Source: Alkalibacterium subtropicum (GTDB lineage: Bacteria > Bacillota > Bacilli > Lactobacillales > Carnobacteriaceae_A). Taken from it: a stretch of 60,536 bases of DNA. Where the stretch lies: the NCBI RefSeq assembly GCF_900112455.1, contig NZ_FOLT01000010.1, positions 1 to 60,536 on the forward strand, written 5' to 3'. Numbering within the stretch: the first letter of the stretch is position 1; every line of letters begins with the position of its first letter. Under the pieces are notes generated by a model. It had not been told where the DNA came from and did not search any database. It worked only from the letters and a program-made list of their open reading frames with translations. Both the position numbers and the translations under genes were made by a program. Shown one piece after another: positions 34,221-45,762 of the stretch.

Positions 34221-34256
34221 ACGTGCAGGTCCCGGATGGTCCGGTAACCTGCACGT
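34221..34256 (-). terminator. Terminator of groES-groEL
   Basis: ACGTGCAGGT pairs with ACCTGCACGT around an inner CCGG stem. On the minus strand it is followed by TTTTTTGC. Confidence 0.9.
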
Positions 34257-34313
34257 GATGTTAGTATTTATTGGATCAGCACGTTTTATCTTAACTCTAC
34301 TTGAGTAAGGGGC

Positions 34314-35942
<1,629 letters not shown>

Positions 35943-35996
35943 TTAATTCTCTCCTTCGTTGATTATATTGAAAATTAAGCCATTGAAACGAATAAA

Positions 35997-36281
35997 TTAT
36001 TCGACCACAGCAATGATGTCTGTGTCTTTGACAACTAAATACTCGGTACCCTGATATTTGATCTCAGATCCGGCATATTTTTCAAAGATAACCTTGTCAC
36101 CAGCTGAAACGGCCGGTTTGGCATAGTTACCGTTATCAAGCAGTCTGCCTTCGCCTACAGCAATCACTTCGGCTGTCTGGGGTTTTTCTTTGGCTGAATC
36201 CGGCAGGACCAACCCGCTTGCTGTTTTTTCTTCTTCTTTTTTCACTTCAAGAAGTACGCGATTTCCTAAAGGTTTTAACAT
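35997..36281 (-). CDS. groES: 10-kDa co-chaperonin GroES
   Basis: 94 residues starting [19 protein letters not shown], with the mobile-loop region [16 protein letters not shown] and a C-terminus [16 protein letters not shown] lies just upstream of the ATG at 36281. A longer frame to 36422 would run across the CIRCE operator and promoter and is rejected. Confidence 0.98.
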   Translation of the reverse strand: MLKPLGNRVLLEVKKEEEKTASGLVLPDSAKEKPQTAEVIAVGEGRLLDNGNYAKPAVSAGDKVIFEKYAGSEIKYQGTEYLVVKDTDIIAVVE

Positions 36282-36337
36282 AATGTGATCCCTCCAAAAA
36301 TATAGTGTTTGTTTTGTTTTATTTTTTTCACTAATTA

Positions 36338-36354
36338 CTAGTGAAGATGTGAGT
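36338..36354 (-). other. Hairpin in the groES leader
   Basis: TCACTA/TAGTGA flank ATTAC between the CIRCE element and the groES ribosome site. It may stabilise the leader RNA. Confidence 0.4.
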
Positions 36355-36355
36355 T

Positions 36356-36382
36356 TTAGCACTCTCGCCTTCCGAGTGCCAA
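36356..36382 (-). promoter_or_regulatory. CIRCE operator (HrcA site) of groES-groEL
   Basis: TTAGCACTC (36356-36364), nine bases, then GAGTGCCAA (36374-36382). The consensus is TTAGCACTC-N9-GAGTGCTAA, so one half is perfect and the other has a single change. It lies just downstream of the promoter. Confidence 0.95.
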
Positions 36383-36393
36383 CTCCACTTCTA

Positions 36394-36422
36394 AGTATAT
36401 TCAAAACTGCTGCAGCTTGCAA
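36394..36422 (-). promoter_or_regulatory. groES-groEL promoter
   Basis: On the minus strand TTGCAA (36422-36417) and TATACT (36399-36394) are spaced by 17 bp, directly upstream of CIRCE. Confidence 0.85.
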
Positions 36423-36521
36423 GCCCTATCTTAAAAAAACCTTCATTTTCCCCGTATGGAAACGCACCTCTTTTTGTGTTAGATTAGTAGTATTGTATAA
36501 AATAAATAAAGGATGACTCTA

Positions 36522-37184
36522 ATGAATCAAACTATTTTAAATAAAAAAGCTGCCACACGTATTATCCTGCTCTTTTTACTTGTCCAGCTCCTTTCAGGCA
36601 TCATCCCGATCTTTCTACCTGGATCAGCTGGCTCCATCGCCTTTTTGATGCCTTCCCTCGTCCTCTTCACTTTAGGTGCAATCGGCATGATCGTGATCGA
36701 AAAAAAATTCCGGATGACTTTTCCATTTGAAGAGCCTTTCTCAAATCAGAAGAAGGCTATTCTGGCCTGGGGGGTAGCCGGTATCTTTATCGCTCTCTTT
36801 GCGCAGAATATAGCAAGTATCATCGAGGTTCAGTTGCTTGGATCCCCGATGGAATCTCAGAATACACAGATGCTGGTCGAAGTGGTCAGGAACTATCCCA
36901 TCTTCATCCTTCTCATTGGTGTCGCCGGACCAATCATGGAAGAATTCGTTTTTCGAAAAGCCATTTTCGGAATGCTCGTCGAAAAAACTGGCGGCATCGG
37001 TGCGGCGGTGATCAGTTCACTGATATTTGCTTTCATTCATTTTGACGGTCTGCTTCTTGTCTATTCATCCATGGGATTTGTCTTCTCCTGGCTGTACTTC
37101 AAGACCAAGAATATCTGGACACCGATCATAGCCCATTGCCTCATGAACACACTGGCCGTACTGGCCAACTTATATTTCCTCTGA
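36522..37184 (+). CDS. CPBP-family intramembrane metalloprotease (YdiL-like)
   Basis: 220 residues with six to seven hydrophobic segments and the CPBP (Abi) motifs: EEFVFRK, FAFIHF and HCLMNTL, supplying the Glu-Glu, His and His-Asn sites. Possible roles are protein processing or bacteriocin self-immunity. In B. subtilis ydiL is likewise next to groES and ydiK, so this is the positional orthologue. The start is at 36522 with AAAGG 9 bp upstream; the ATG at 36513 abuts the ribosome site. Confidence 0.88.
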   Translation: MNQTILNKKAATRIILLFLLVQLLSGIIPIFLPGSAGSIAFLMPSLVLFTLGAIGMIVIEKKFRMTFPFEEPFSNQKKAILAWGVAGIFIALFAQNIASIIEVQLLGSPMESQNTQMLVEVVRNYPIFILLIGVAGPIMEEFVFRKAIFGMLVEKTGGIGAAVISSLIFAFIHFDGLLLVYSSMGFVFSWLYFKTKNIWTPIIAHCLMNTLAVLANLYFL

Positions 37185-37219
37185 TCATGACTAAACTCTG
37201 CAACTAGAAAGGATCCACT

Positions 37220-37420
37220 ATGACAGAAAAACAGCTCAAGCTACAGATCATTTTTAAATATGTGTTTTTTGCACTTTTCCTCTTTTTCACCATTGACTCC
37301 GTTTCATCCAATGGGTGGGGGTTCTTCTCCTATCTCTTCGCCATCTTCGCCACGAAGGATTTTGTCAGCGGAACGCGTCTGGCGCAGGCCTATTACCGCA
37401 TCAAGAAAAGTCAGAAATAA
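37220..37420 (+). CDS. ydiK: YdiK-like small membrane protein (DUF4305)
   Basis: 66 residues with two hydrophobic segments (about 11-26 and 31-46) and a basic C-terminus YYRIKKSQK. AAAGGA precedes the ATG. It matches B. subtilis YdiK in size, layout and position beside ydiL. Function is unknown. Confidence 0.75.
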   Translation: MTEKQLKLQIIFKYVFFALFLFFTIDSVSSNGWGFFSYLFAIFATKDFVSGTRLAQAYYRIKKSQK

Positions 37421-37423
37421 TAA

Positions 37424-37464
37424 AAAACCGTTACGGCTCAGATCAAGAGCCGCAACGGTTTTTC
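37424..37464. terminator. Bidirectional terminator between ydiK and rex
   Basis: AACCGTTACGGCTC pairs with GAGCCGCAACGGTT (one mismatch), flanked by A and T runs on both sides. Confidence 0.9.
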
Positions 37465-37474
37465 TATTTTTCAA

Positions 37475-38158
37475 TCAGATGATAAAGTCATTCAATGTGT
37501 CATCCGAGTCATCGGCATTTTCCATATCCTGGTAGTAATTGATAAAGTATATCAGTGTCTGCAGTTCATTTGTCAGGTCGACATTGTGGACACGGATATG
37601 TTTAGGCACCGTTACACGGATAGGCGTGAAGTTCATGATCCCCTTGACGCCACCTTCGACCAGCCGATCTGCCATGTCCTGAGCAATTTCAGACGGCACC
37701 GTTAAAATAGCAACATCGATCTGCTGAAGGTCAAGCTGTTCCACCATTTCATCTATGGAGTATATCGGCACCCCCTGATGTATGGTCCCGATCAGTTCAT
37801 CTTTGACATCGAAGCCGGCACTGATACGGATATTATTATTTCTGCGGAAATTGTAGTTCAATAAGGCCTGTCCCAGATTACCTACACCGATCAAAGCAAC
37901 GTTAGTCAGTCTGTCCTGGTTCAGCGTTTTGCTGAAGAAGTTCATTAACGCTTCCACGTCATAACCGTACCCTCTCTTACCCAGAGCGCCGAAATACGAA
38001 AAGTCGCGTCGGATCGTTGCACTGTCCACTTTTACTGCTTCGCTTAGTTTCGCAGATGATATGCGTTCCTTTCCTGCTTCATATAAAAACCTTAAATAGC
38101 GATAATACAGCGGCAAACGTCTCGCTGTCGCTTTAGGTATTTTCTTTTCAACCATCAT
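37475..38158 (-). CDS. rex: Redox-sensing transcriptional repressor Rex
   Basis: 227 residues (226 if the second ATG is used). The N-terminal winged helix is [13 protein letters not shown] and [24 protein letters not shown] (in part); the Rossmann NADH site is [13 protein letters not shown] near residue 90, with the C-terminal swap helix after [11 protein letters not shown]. Rex represses fermentation and NADH-dependent genes until NADH rises. Same position as in B. subtilis, between ydiF and ydiK. A palindrome (38225-38240) and a PerR-like AT-rich box (38192-38206) lie upstream. Confidence 0.96.
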   Translation of the reverse strand: MMVEKKIPKATARRLPLYYRYLRFLYEAGKERISSAKLSEAVKVDSATIRRDFSYFGALGKRGYGYDVEALMNFFSKTLNQDRLTNVALIGVGNLGQALLNYNFRRNNNIRISAGFDVKDELIGTIHQGVPIYSIDEMVEQLDLQQIDVAILTVPSEIAQDMADRLVEGGVKGIMNFTPIRVTVPKHIRVHNVDLTNELQTLIYFINYYQDMENADDSDDTLNDFII

Positions 38159-38224
38159 TTATTCTCCTTATCCGATTTAAAATTAACTTTAGTTTAATAA
38201 TTATAAATTACTGTCTGTTCGGTC

Positions 38225-38240
38225 TTTGTGCATTCACAAA
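38225..38240. promoter_or_regulatory. TTTGTG-N4-CACAAA palindrome upstream of rex
   Basis: A 16-bp perfect palindrome, 67 bp before the rex start. The half-sites resemble Rex operators (TTGTGAA/TTCACAA), but the spacing is 4 bases shorter than the consensus. The rest of the 372-base rex-ydiF gap is AT-rich, with a possible ABC-F promoter (TTGTTA-16-TAAACT) near 38457-38484. Confidence 0.4.
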
Positions 38241-38530
38241 CTATAAGTAATATGCCACTTCCTATTATAGCATTAATCTTACTAAATAAAAGCAAAACAG
38301 ACTGAATTCTATGAATATTCATAATTATTTATGCGGAGCCTGATTGTACATATTCGAACGTTAAATCTGTTAATGAGCAATCAGCCATGATAATATCTCT
38401 TTCTTAATTGAGAATGCGATTCACAATGTAATCTGATACAATCGGACTCCTGTATTGTTATCTGCTGTATGTATGCTAAACTATTAAAAGATGACTAAAG
38501 GTAATTTTTTATGAAAAAGAGGACACTAAC

Positions 38531-40486
38531 ATGATACTTTTACAAACTGAAAAGATTTCGCGTTATTTTGGTGCCGAAAAACTGTTCGCTAACGTTTCTG
38601 TTGAAATCAAGGACAATGCACGGATCGGCTTGGTCGGTAGAAACGGTGCCGGTAAAACAACGCTGCTGGAAATATTGTCAGGACGGGAAGAACCGGACTC
38701 CGGAAATATCCATAAGAAAAAGGATATTACCATCGGTTACCTTGATCAGTACACTGGGCTTGACTCCTCCCTGACCATTTGGGAGGAAATGATGAAAATC
38801 GCTGTCCCGTTCCTTGATATGGAAAAAGAGATGCGTGACATCGAAGCACAGCTGAGCGACCCGGCGCTAAAAAAATCGGGACCTGACTATGAAGAGCTGC
38901 TTAAACGCTACGATACGCTTCAACTGACTTTTCACGAACAAAACGGCTATGGGATCGAAAGCGAGATCCGCTCCGTGCTTCACGGCTTCCGGTTTTATGA
39001 AGAAGACTACGATACCCCTATCCAGAATCTGTCAGGTGGACAGAAAACACGCCTGGCTCTTGCCCAGCTGCTTCTGGAAAAAAAGGATCTTCTCATCCTG
39101 GATGAACCCACCAACCATCTGGATATCGATACATTATCCTGGCTGGAAACGTATCTGCAGAACTATTCCAAAGCCCTTCTGATCGTCTCTCATGACCGCT
39201 ATTTTTTAGACAAAGTGATCAACGAAGTCTACGAAGTCAGCAGAGGGTCCGTGGATCATTTCCCGGGCAACTATTCAAATTATCTTAAATTGAAAGCCGA
39301 TAAAATCAAGCGTGAATGGAAGGTTTTCGAGAAACAGCAGAAAAAAATCGCCAAACTGGAAGCCTTTGTCGATAAAAACATCGTCCGTGCCTCAACAACA
39401 AAACGTGCTCAGGCACGCCGGAAACAGCTGGAGAAGATGGACCCTGTTTCCAAGCCTCAACATGATGAAAAAAGTGCCCATTTCCAGTTTCAGACGGGCA
39501 GAGAATCGGGACAGATCGTTCTCCAGACTGAAGACCTGACCATCGGTTATGAGACCATACCTCTCTCGAGTCATATCGATCTGGACATCCGCAAAGAGGA
39601 GTCGATCGCTGTCGTCGGACCCAACGGGATCGGAAAAACAACACTGCTGAAAACAATCAATCAGATGATTCCCTCTCTTAGTGGTAATATTTCATACGGA
39701 GCAAAAGTCGATCTGGGTTATTATGATCAGGAACAGACGCTCTTGAACAACAAGAAAACGGTCCTGAATGAAGTGTGGGACGACCATCCAAGCCTTCCGG
39801 AACAAACGATCCGTACTCTGTTAGGGTCTTTTCTGTTCAGCGGAGAGGATGTGGAGAAAGCGATCGCTTCTTTAAGCGGTGGTGAAAAAGCGCGAGTCGC
39901 TTTAGCCAAACTGTCGCTGGAAAAGAATAACTTCCTGCTTTTAGATGAGCCGACCAACCATCTGGATATCGACTCCAAAGAGGTCCTGGAAAATGCACTT
40001 ATCGATTATCCAGGCACCTTGCTGTTCGTATCCCATGACCGGTACTTTATCAACCGTCTGGCCACAAAAGTCATTGAATTAAATGAGACCGGCGCTGATG
40101 TCTATCTTGGGGATTACGATTATTATCTTCAGAAGAAAGCCGAACTTGAAGCACTGGAACAGCTGAACACTTCTGATAAAGAAGATGAAGCTGAACGGAA
40201 TGTACCCTCTCCTTCCACGACGAAACAGTCGTTTGAAGCGCAGAAAGAGAATCAGAAACATCAGCGGAAGCTTGAACGTGCCATTCTAGCAATCGAGAAT
40301 GAGCTCGAAGAATTGGAAGAACAGATCCGTTCTGTCCAGGAATCGTTGAGTGATCCGAATATTTCGAATGATTTCGAAGAGCTGGAGCGTCTCGCCAAGG
40401 AAAATGAAGAACTGCAGTCCAGACAAGAAAATCTGCTGGAAGACTGGGAAGAAAAACAGATCGCTCTAGACGATTTAAATCAATGA
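38531..40486 (+). CDS. ABC-F family ATPase (YdiF-like ribosome-associated factor)
   Basis: 651 residues without membrane segments. Two ABC domains: GRNGAGKTT with LSGGQKTRLALAQ and LLILDEPTNHLD, then GPNGIGKTT with LSGGEKARVALAK and LLLDEPTNHLD. Between them is the charged ABC-F linker. The C-terminus (about 555-651) is a predicted coiled coil rich in Glu, Lys and Gln. ABC-F proteins act on the ribosome. The location opposite rex matches B. subtilis ydiF. Confidence 0.93.
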   Translation: MILLQTEKISRYFGAEKLFANVSVEIKDNARIGLVGRNGAGKTTLLEILSGREEPDSGNIHKKKDITIGYLDQYTGLDSSLTIWEEMMKIAVPFLDMEKEMRDIEAQLSDPALKKSGPDYEELLKRYDTLQLTFHEQNGYGIESEIRSVLHGFRFYEEDYDTPIQNLSGGQKTRLALAQLLLEKKDLLILDEPTNHLDIDTLSWLETYLQNYSKALLIVSHDRYFLDKVINEVYEVSRGSVDHFPGNYSNYLKLKADKIKREWKVFEKQQKKIAKLEAFVDKNIVRASTTKRAQARRKQLEKMDPVSKPQHDEKSAHFQFQTGRESGQIVLQTEDLTIGYETIPLSSHIDLDIRKEESIAVVGPNGIGKTTLLKTINQMIPSLSGNISYGAKVDLGYYDQEQTLLNNKKTVLNEVWDDHPSLPEQTIRTLLGSFLFSGEDVEKAIASLSGGEKARVALAKLSLEKNNFLLLDEPTNHLDIDSKEVLENALIDYPGTLLFVSHDRYFINRLATKVIELNETGADVYLGDYDYYLQKKAELEALEQLNTSDKEDEAERNVPSPSTTKQSFEAQKENQKHQRKLERAILAIENELEELEEQIRSVQESLSDPNISNDFEELERLAKENEELQSRQENLLEDWEEKQIALDDLNQ

Positions 40487-40490
40487 AATT

Positions 40491-40530
40491 AAGAAGCAGA
40501 TCAGGATATGAACGTCCTGATCTGCTTCTT
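40491..40530 (+). terminator. Terminator of the ABC-F gene
   Basis: AAGAAGCAGATCAGGA pairs with TCCTGATCTGCTTCTT. Confidence 0.8.
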
Positions 40531-40569
40531 CCGTTATTAAAAGGCTAATTTGTAGGATTTAAGTTCATA

Positions 40570-40609
40570 GCGTACCCTTTGCAGTTTATACTCTGCGCGA
40601 AGGGCACGC
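40570..40609. repeat. Dispersed GCGT...ACGC hairpin, copy A
   Basis: GCGTACCCTT pairs with AAGGGCACGC (one mismatch), and an inner GCAG/CTGC extends the stem. It resembles two tandem hairpins at 50890-50982. Confidence 0.55.
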
Positions 40610-40632
40610 GATTGTCGATAAATATAAAAGAC

Positions 40633-40665
40633 AGCGATGTATCAGAAAACACCTGCTACATCGCT
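40633..40665 (-). terminator. Probable terminator of the tsaB-rimI-tsaD operon
   Basis: AGCGATGTA pairs with TACATCGCT. On the minus strand it is followed by GTCTTTTA. Confidence 0.65.
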
Positions 40666-40696
40666 GCTGAAAATTGATTTATATAGATAATTTAGC

Positions 40697-41707
40697 TTAT
40701 ACAGACAAGCCAGGTCGGCCATTTAATGAAAAATCAGCATAGTTATTACTTTTCAGTTGGACATATGCTGCGGCGCCGATCATGGCGGCATTATCTCCGC
40801 AAAGTTCAAGCGGAGGTACCAGCAGTTCGACATCTGCCAGCTCTTCCGACACTGCTTTCTCCAGAGCTGTACGCAGACCTTTATTGGCAGCCACTCCTCC
40901 AGCCAGGATCAGCTGTCTGACATTTTTCTCTTTGGCTGCCCGTATCGTCTTGTCGACAAGCACATCGATCACAGCAGCCTGAAAACTGGCAGCCAGGTCA
41001 TTCTCATTGATCTCTTCATTTTTCTGCTTGGCATTATGAACTGTATTGATAAATGAACTTTTCAGCCCGCTGAAACTGAAATCGAAATTATCGTCCTGTA
41101 TCATGGCTCGTGGAAAATCATAGGTATCTTTCCCTTCATGAGCCATCCGATCGATATGCTTACCACCGGGATACGGCACACCCAGTACGCGTCCGATTTT
41201 ATCGTAAGCTTCTCCTGCAGCATCATCACGGGTCTCTCCAATGATCTCGTAGGAATCTTCAGCGCGCATGTATATAAGTTCGGTGTGTCCTCCACTGACC
41301 ACTAAAGACAGCAGCGGGAATTCAAGGGGCGTGACCAGCTGGTTTGCAAAAATATGACCTTTGATATGATTCACTGCTATCAGCGGCAAGTCATGGGCAA
41401 AAGCAATCGCCTTGGCCGCATTTACTCCGATCAAAAGAGCGCCGACTAAGCCGGGGCCCTCAGTGACTGCTACCGCATCAAGATCTTCATAGGATACTTC
41501 TGCTTTTTCCAAGGCCTCTTCAATGATCAGCGTGATCTGCTCGACATGGTGCCGGCTGGCAATTTCCGGGACGACCCCGCCAAACCGCTGGTGACTTTTG
41601 ATCTGCGAAGCGACAATGTTTGATAGGATCGTCTGGCCGTTTTCGATCACTGCAGCGCTCGTTTCATCGCAACTTGTCTCTATCGCTAAAATCAGCTTCT
41701 TTTCCAT
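40697..41707 (-). CDS. tsaD: tRNA N6-threonylcarbamoyladenosine transferase TsaD
   Basis: 336 residues. [16 protein letters not shown] opens the ASKHA fold, the metal-binding HIKGH motif is near residue 111, and VVSGGHTEL and [10 protein letters not shown] follow. With TsaB and TsaE it forms t6A37 on tRNA. Its start overlaps the upstream GNAT gene by 44 bp, an unusually long overlap that implies coupled expression. Confidence 0.97.
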   Translation of the reverse strand: MEKKLILAIETSCDETSAAVIENGQTILSNIVASQIKSHQRFGGVVPEIASRHHVEQITLIIEEALEKAEVSYEDLDAVAVTEGPGLVGALLIGVNAAKAIAFAHDLPLIAVNHIKGHIFANQLVTPLEFPLLSLVVSGGHTELIYMRAEDSYEIIGETRDDAAGEAYDKIGRVLGVPYPGGKHIDRMAHEGKDTYDFPRAMIQDDNFDFSFSGLKSSFINTVHNAKQKNEEINENDLAASFQAAVIDVLVDKTIRAAKEKNVRQLILAGGVAANKGLRTALEKAVSEELADVELLVPPLELCGDNAAMIGAAAYVQLKSNNYADFSLNGRPGLSV

Positions 41708-42200
41708 TCTCTTCCTTCTTTCTCATTCTGCATTTCATAATAAGTGCGTCTTCTGCTGGTTCGGTGTAGTAGTTTGTCCTAGACGAAATAACTACGAACG
41801 CATTCTTCCTGTAAAAGGACTGGGCCTTTTTATTGGATTTTCTGACTTCCAGAAAGATCGCTTCGATTCCTTTCACAAGGCATTCTTCTTTAAACCGCTC
41901 AACTAAAGCCCGGGCGATCTTTTTCTTCTGAAATCTTTTGGACACGACGATCGTATAGATTTCAGCTTCATCCAGCAGCAGTTTGCCCCCGATATAGCCA
42001 ACAAGCTGCCCCTCAACTTCTGCGACAAAAAAAACCAGATCATCTCTGTCTAAGGTATCTTTATACTGCTCGTATGTCCATGGCGATCCGTATCGGAAAG
42101 ACTGATCGGCAATAGTGTAAAACGGCTCATAATTTTCTTCTTTGAAATGATATCGCCGCACACTTGGCTTTTTTCTCTTTGTATCCTGTTCATTCTTCAT
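41664..42200 (-). CDS. GNAT N-acetyltransferase, second RimI-like gene
   Basis: 178 residues. The GNAT core has [40 protein letters not shown] (motif A, in a form without the classic RxxGxG/A) and [21 protein letters not shown] basic N-terminus of about 20 residues precedes it. It lies between rimI and tsaD and overlaps both (11 and 44 bp). It may be a RimI paralogue acting on another protein N-terminus. The degenerate acetyl-CoA loop is notable. Confidence 0.82.
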   Translation of the reverse strand: MKNEQDTKRKKPSVRRYHFKEENYEPFYTIADQSFRYGSPWTYEQYKDTLDRDDLVFFVAEVEGQLVGYIGGKLLLDEAEIYTIVVSKRFQKKKIARALVERFKEECLVKGIEAIFLEVRKSNKKAQSFYRKNAFVVISSRTNYYTEPAEDALIMKCRMRKKEENGKEADFSDRDKLR

Positions 42201-42810
42201 ATATCGTCTCTTCCGCAGCTTTTTCGAGCGGATGGCTCATTTCCAGTGCATCTTCATGATCCCTTGCATAATACCCTTTTTTCACTCGTACGTCTTCAAA
42301 CCCAAGCGTCCGATACAGACTCTGGGCAGTGTGATTGGACATCCTCACTTCCAGAGTCACTTTTGCAATGTCTTCTTCCTGGGCGATGCGGATGATTTCT
42401 TTCAGTAAGTAGGTCGCTATACCTTTTTTCTCATAGGCAGGAATCGTCGCAATATTAGTGATATGTGCCTCATGGGTCACGAACCAGGCTCCCACAAAAG
42501 CCACTGGCTCGTCGTCATCATACATAACGATATAAAAGGCATTTTTATTATAGCGTATTTCATGCAGGATCGCTGTCCGGTTCCAGGGCGTCTGACCATT
42601 GTAGCACAGTCGTTCGATTTGAAGGATACCGTCGACATCTCTCTCGTCCGCGATCTTGGCTTTTAAAAACTGCTCGTCAGAGAGACCATAAAAAGGCTGG
42701 TGCAGTTTTACCCGGGTTGACATAGGTAGAAATGATTTAGTCATTGACTTGGCGACTCTTTCAGAGATCCATTCCTTAAAGTTTTTCAATCCACCCGCCC
42801 CCTTGTTCAA
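42190..42810 (-). CDS. rimI: Ribosomal-protein S18 alanine N-acetyltransferase RimI
   Basis: Up to 206 residues. The GNAT domain starts near residue 49 and has ITNIATIPAYEKKGIATYLLKE (acetyl-CoA loop) and LEVRMSNHTAQSLYRTLGF, the usual RimI pattern. The start is uncertain: the frame opens with a TTG at 42810 inside tsaB, another TTG is at 42789, and the first ATG (42744) would still leave the domain intact. The tsaB-rimI-tsaD order is conserved in Firmicutes. Confidence 0.85.
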   Translation of the reverse strand: MNKGAGGLKNFKEWISERVAKSMTKSFLPMSTRVKLHQPFYGLSDEQFLKAKIADERDVDGILQIERLCYNGQTPWNRTAILHEIRYNKNAFYIVMYDDDEPVAFVGAWFVTHEAHITNIATIPAYEKKGIATYLLKEIIRIAQEEDIAKVTLEVRMSNHTAQSLYRTLGFEDVRVKKGYYARDHEDALEMSHPLEKAAEETIYEE

Positions 42811-43504
42811 AGTCAGGATGTGCCTCCATCCAATTCTGTTCTGCTTCAGCTAACTTCAGATATTCTGGTTCAAACAAATGCTTGTTTTCAGGTTTGCGAA
42901 TTTTCCCGCGTTCAGCCAGGACACTTGCTCGAGCGTAATGCCGACTGGTTGGCAGATCGATCAGTTGTTCACCGCATTCTTTCGTGAATGAGTCACTATG
43001 CTTCAAACGGTCTTCGCCAAGCAGCTGCACGGGACCTTCCAGTTGTTTCAAGTACACTGCCCATTGTACTGCAGAAATATGCGTATCTTTTTCAACTTGA
43101 ACGAGTTTCCCGTTCTGATACTGATACAGGCCTGTGTATATATTCCCCCGCCGTGCATCGAATACCGGAACACAATAGGAGCCTTCAATCTGTGAACCAT
43201 TGGCAGCCAGGACTTCCAGGCTGGACACACCGACAAGTTCGATACCCAGACTGAAGGCCAGCGTCTTGGCGACGGTGACTCCGATACGGACCCCTGTATA
43301 GGATCCCGGTCCCTTAGCCACCACGATGCGGGTCAGATCCTTCGGTCTCCACTCTGCTTCTTTCATCATTTCTTCTATGGCCGGCATTAGCTGAATACTA
43401 TGATTACGTTTGACATTGACTGTGCGTTCGATGATCAAACGGTCATCATCGATCAACGCGACAGACATTAACTGGTTGGATGTATCTATAGCCAATATTC
43501 TCAT
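42776..43504 (-). CDS. tsaB: t6A biosynthesis protein TsaB
   Basis: 242 residues. MRILAIDTSNQLMSVALI and VAKGPGSYTGVRIGVTVAKTLA (in part) are the TsaB hallmarks. It is a non-catalytic ASKHA partner of TsaD. First gene of the operon tsaB-rimI-GNAT-tsaD, with overlaps at every junction. Confidence 0.95.
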   Translation of the reverse strand: MRILAIDTSNQLMSVALIDDDRLIIERTVNVKRNHSIQLMPAIEEMMKEAEWRPKDLTRIVVAKGPGSYTGVRIGVTVAKTLAFSLGIELVGVSSLEVLAANGSQIEGSYCVPVFDARRGNIYTGLYQYQNGKLVQVEKDTHISAVQWAVYLKQLEGPVQLLGEDRLKHSDSFTKECGEQLIDLPTSRHYARASVLAERGKIRKPENKHLFEPEYLKLAEAEQNWMEAHPDFEQGGGWIEKL

Positions 43505-43666
43505 TCTCAGACTCCTCTGGTCATCAATCTATTTAGCTTAAGTTTAGCATAATCTGACCGTCATGAGAAACGATTCCGACAGGATCCAGCCTTATCTTTT
43601 GCATTAAATCAATTCGCATCATACAATAAAAATGTACTAAATATCACTGAAAAGGAGTGTTTTTTC

Positions 43667-43861
43667 ATGGATGAAAATAAAGAAAGTTTGAAGCACAAAG
43701 CAAAAGGTGCTAAAGATAAAGCCGTTGGTGAAGCCAAAGATGCCTATGGAGAAGCCAAAAATGATCCAGGAAAACAAGTTGAAGGTAAGGCCCAGAAAGC
43801 TGAAGGGCGTGCACACGAGGCTGTCGGTGAAGCCAAAGAAGATGACAAAAACCGTAAATAA
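43667..43861 (+). CDS. CsbD-family stress protein
   Basis: 64 residues, highly charged, with the CsbD pattern of KAKGAKDKAVGEAKDAYGEA and KAEGRAHEAVGEAK. Such proteins accumulate under general stress; their mechanism is unknown. AAAGGAG precedes the ATG. A single-gene transcript. Confidence 0.85.
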   Translation: MDENKESLKHKAKGAKDKAVGEAKDAYGEAKNDPGKQVEGKAQKAEGRAHEAVGEAKEDDKNRK

Positions 43862-43871
43862 GTTTTATTAC

Positions 43872-43900
43872 TCTCCATCCTTAACTGATTAAGGATGGAG
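43872..43900 (+). terminator. Terminator of the CsbD-like gene
   Basis: CTCCATCCTTAA pairs with TTAAGGATGGAG and is followed by a T-rich stretch. Confidence 0.75.
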
Positions 43901-43935
43901 TCCTTATTTTCAATGACTACTCAAGGAGGAGCGAC

Positions 43936-44682
43936 ATGAGCAGGATTTTAATTACGGGAGCAACGGGAACGATCGGCACTAATCTGACCAGACACTTGAA
44001 AGAAAAGCATGAACTGGTCCTTGTCGATATCGATTTCTCGTCTTTTCCGGAAGATTTGAAACAAGGCGTTGAATTCATTCAGGATGATCTGACAGAACTT
44101 TCAGCCTGGGAGGGACTGCTTGATGATGTCGAGTATGTCATCCAGCTTGCGGCTAATCCAGATCCTGATGCTGATTTTTATGATGAGCTGGTCGGCTTGA
44201 ACTATGTGCTTCCACAAAATTTATATAAAAAAGCACTAAAAGCATCCAAGCTGAAACGGGTCATTTTTGCCAGTTCCATTCATGCCAGCGATGCCTATCC
44301 GGATAACGTTCAGGTCAAGACTACTGACCAGCCCCGCCCGGACGACCTCTACGGAGTCTCCAAGGTTTATATCGAAGCACTGGCGAGCTATTATGCCTTC
44401 AATAAAAATATCGAATCCATCGGTATCCGTATCGGCGATTACAAATCGGATGATTCAGAACTGGACCCTGATAGTGACTTTAACGGTATGGCGATGTTTT
44501 TTTCAGCCAGAGATATGAATCATTTGATCGACTGCTGTTTAGAGGCAACACTGGAAGAACCTTATCTGCTGGTAAATGGCTTATCGAATAATACTTTTCC
44601 CCGACTGGACATTCATTCTGCAAAAGTCAAACTGGGCTATAAACCACAGGACAACGCCTTTGCAATACTGAACAAACTGTAA
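43936..44682 (+). CDS. NAD(P)-dependent epimerase/dehydratase, extended-SDR family
   Basis: 248 residues. The Rossmann glycine motif is GATGTIG (residues 7-13), VIQLAANPDPDADF follows, and the catalytic Tyr-Lys is in YGVSKVYIE near residue 141. The short length and N-P-D-P motif resemble uronate dehydrogenases. The substrate is uncertain. AAGGAGG precedes the ATG. It is convergent with galR. Confidence 0.82.
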   Translation: MSRILITGATGTIGTNLTRHLKEKHELVLVDIDFSSFPEDLKQGVEFIQDDLTELSAWEGLLDDVEYVIQLAANPDPDADFYDELVGLNYVLPQNLYKKALKASKLKRVIFASSIHASDAYPDNVQVKTTDQPRPDDLYGVSKVYIEALASYYAFNKNIESIGIRIGDYKSDDSELDPDSDFNGMAMFFSARDMNHLIDCCLEATLEEPYLLVNGLSNNTFPRLDIHSAKVKLGYKPQDNAFAILNKL

Positions 44683-44695
44683 CGCTAATCGCTAT

Positions 44696-44730
44696 AAAAA
44701 AACGTCAGCTCGCTCGAGCCGACGTTTTTT
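44696..44730. terminator. Bidirectional terminator between the SDR and galR genes
   Basis: AACGTCAGCTCG pairs with CGAGCCGACGTT, with A and T runs on either side. Confidence 0.88.
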
Positions 44731-45735
<1,005 letters not shown>

Positions 45736-45762
45736 TCATCAGTTCATTACTCTCACACCCGG

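Noticed and set aside
36282-36422. N-terminal extension of GroES
   Set aside because: It would translate through the CIRCE operator and promoter; the ATG at 36281 has the ribosome site and gives the normal GroES length.
38225-38240. A true Rex operator
   Set aside because: The half-sites fit but are four bases too close compared with TTGTGAA-N4-TTCACAA; kept only as a weak candidate.
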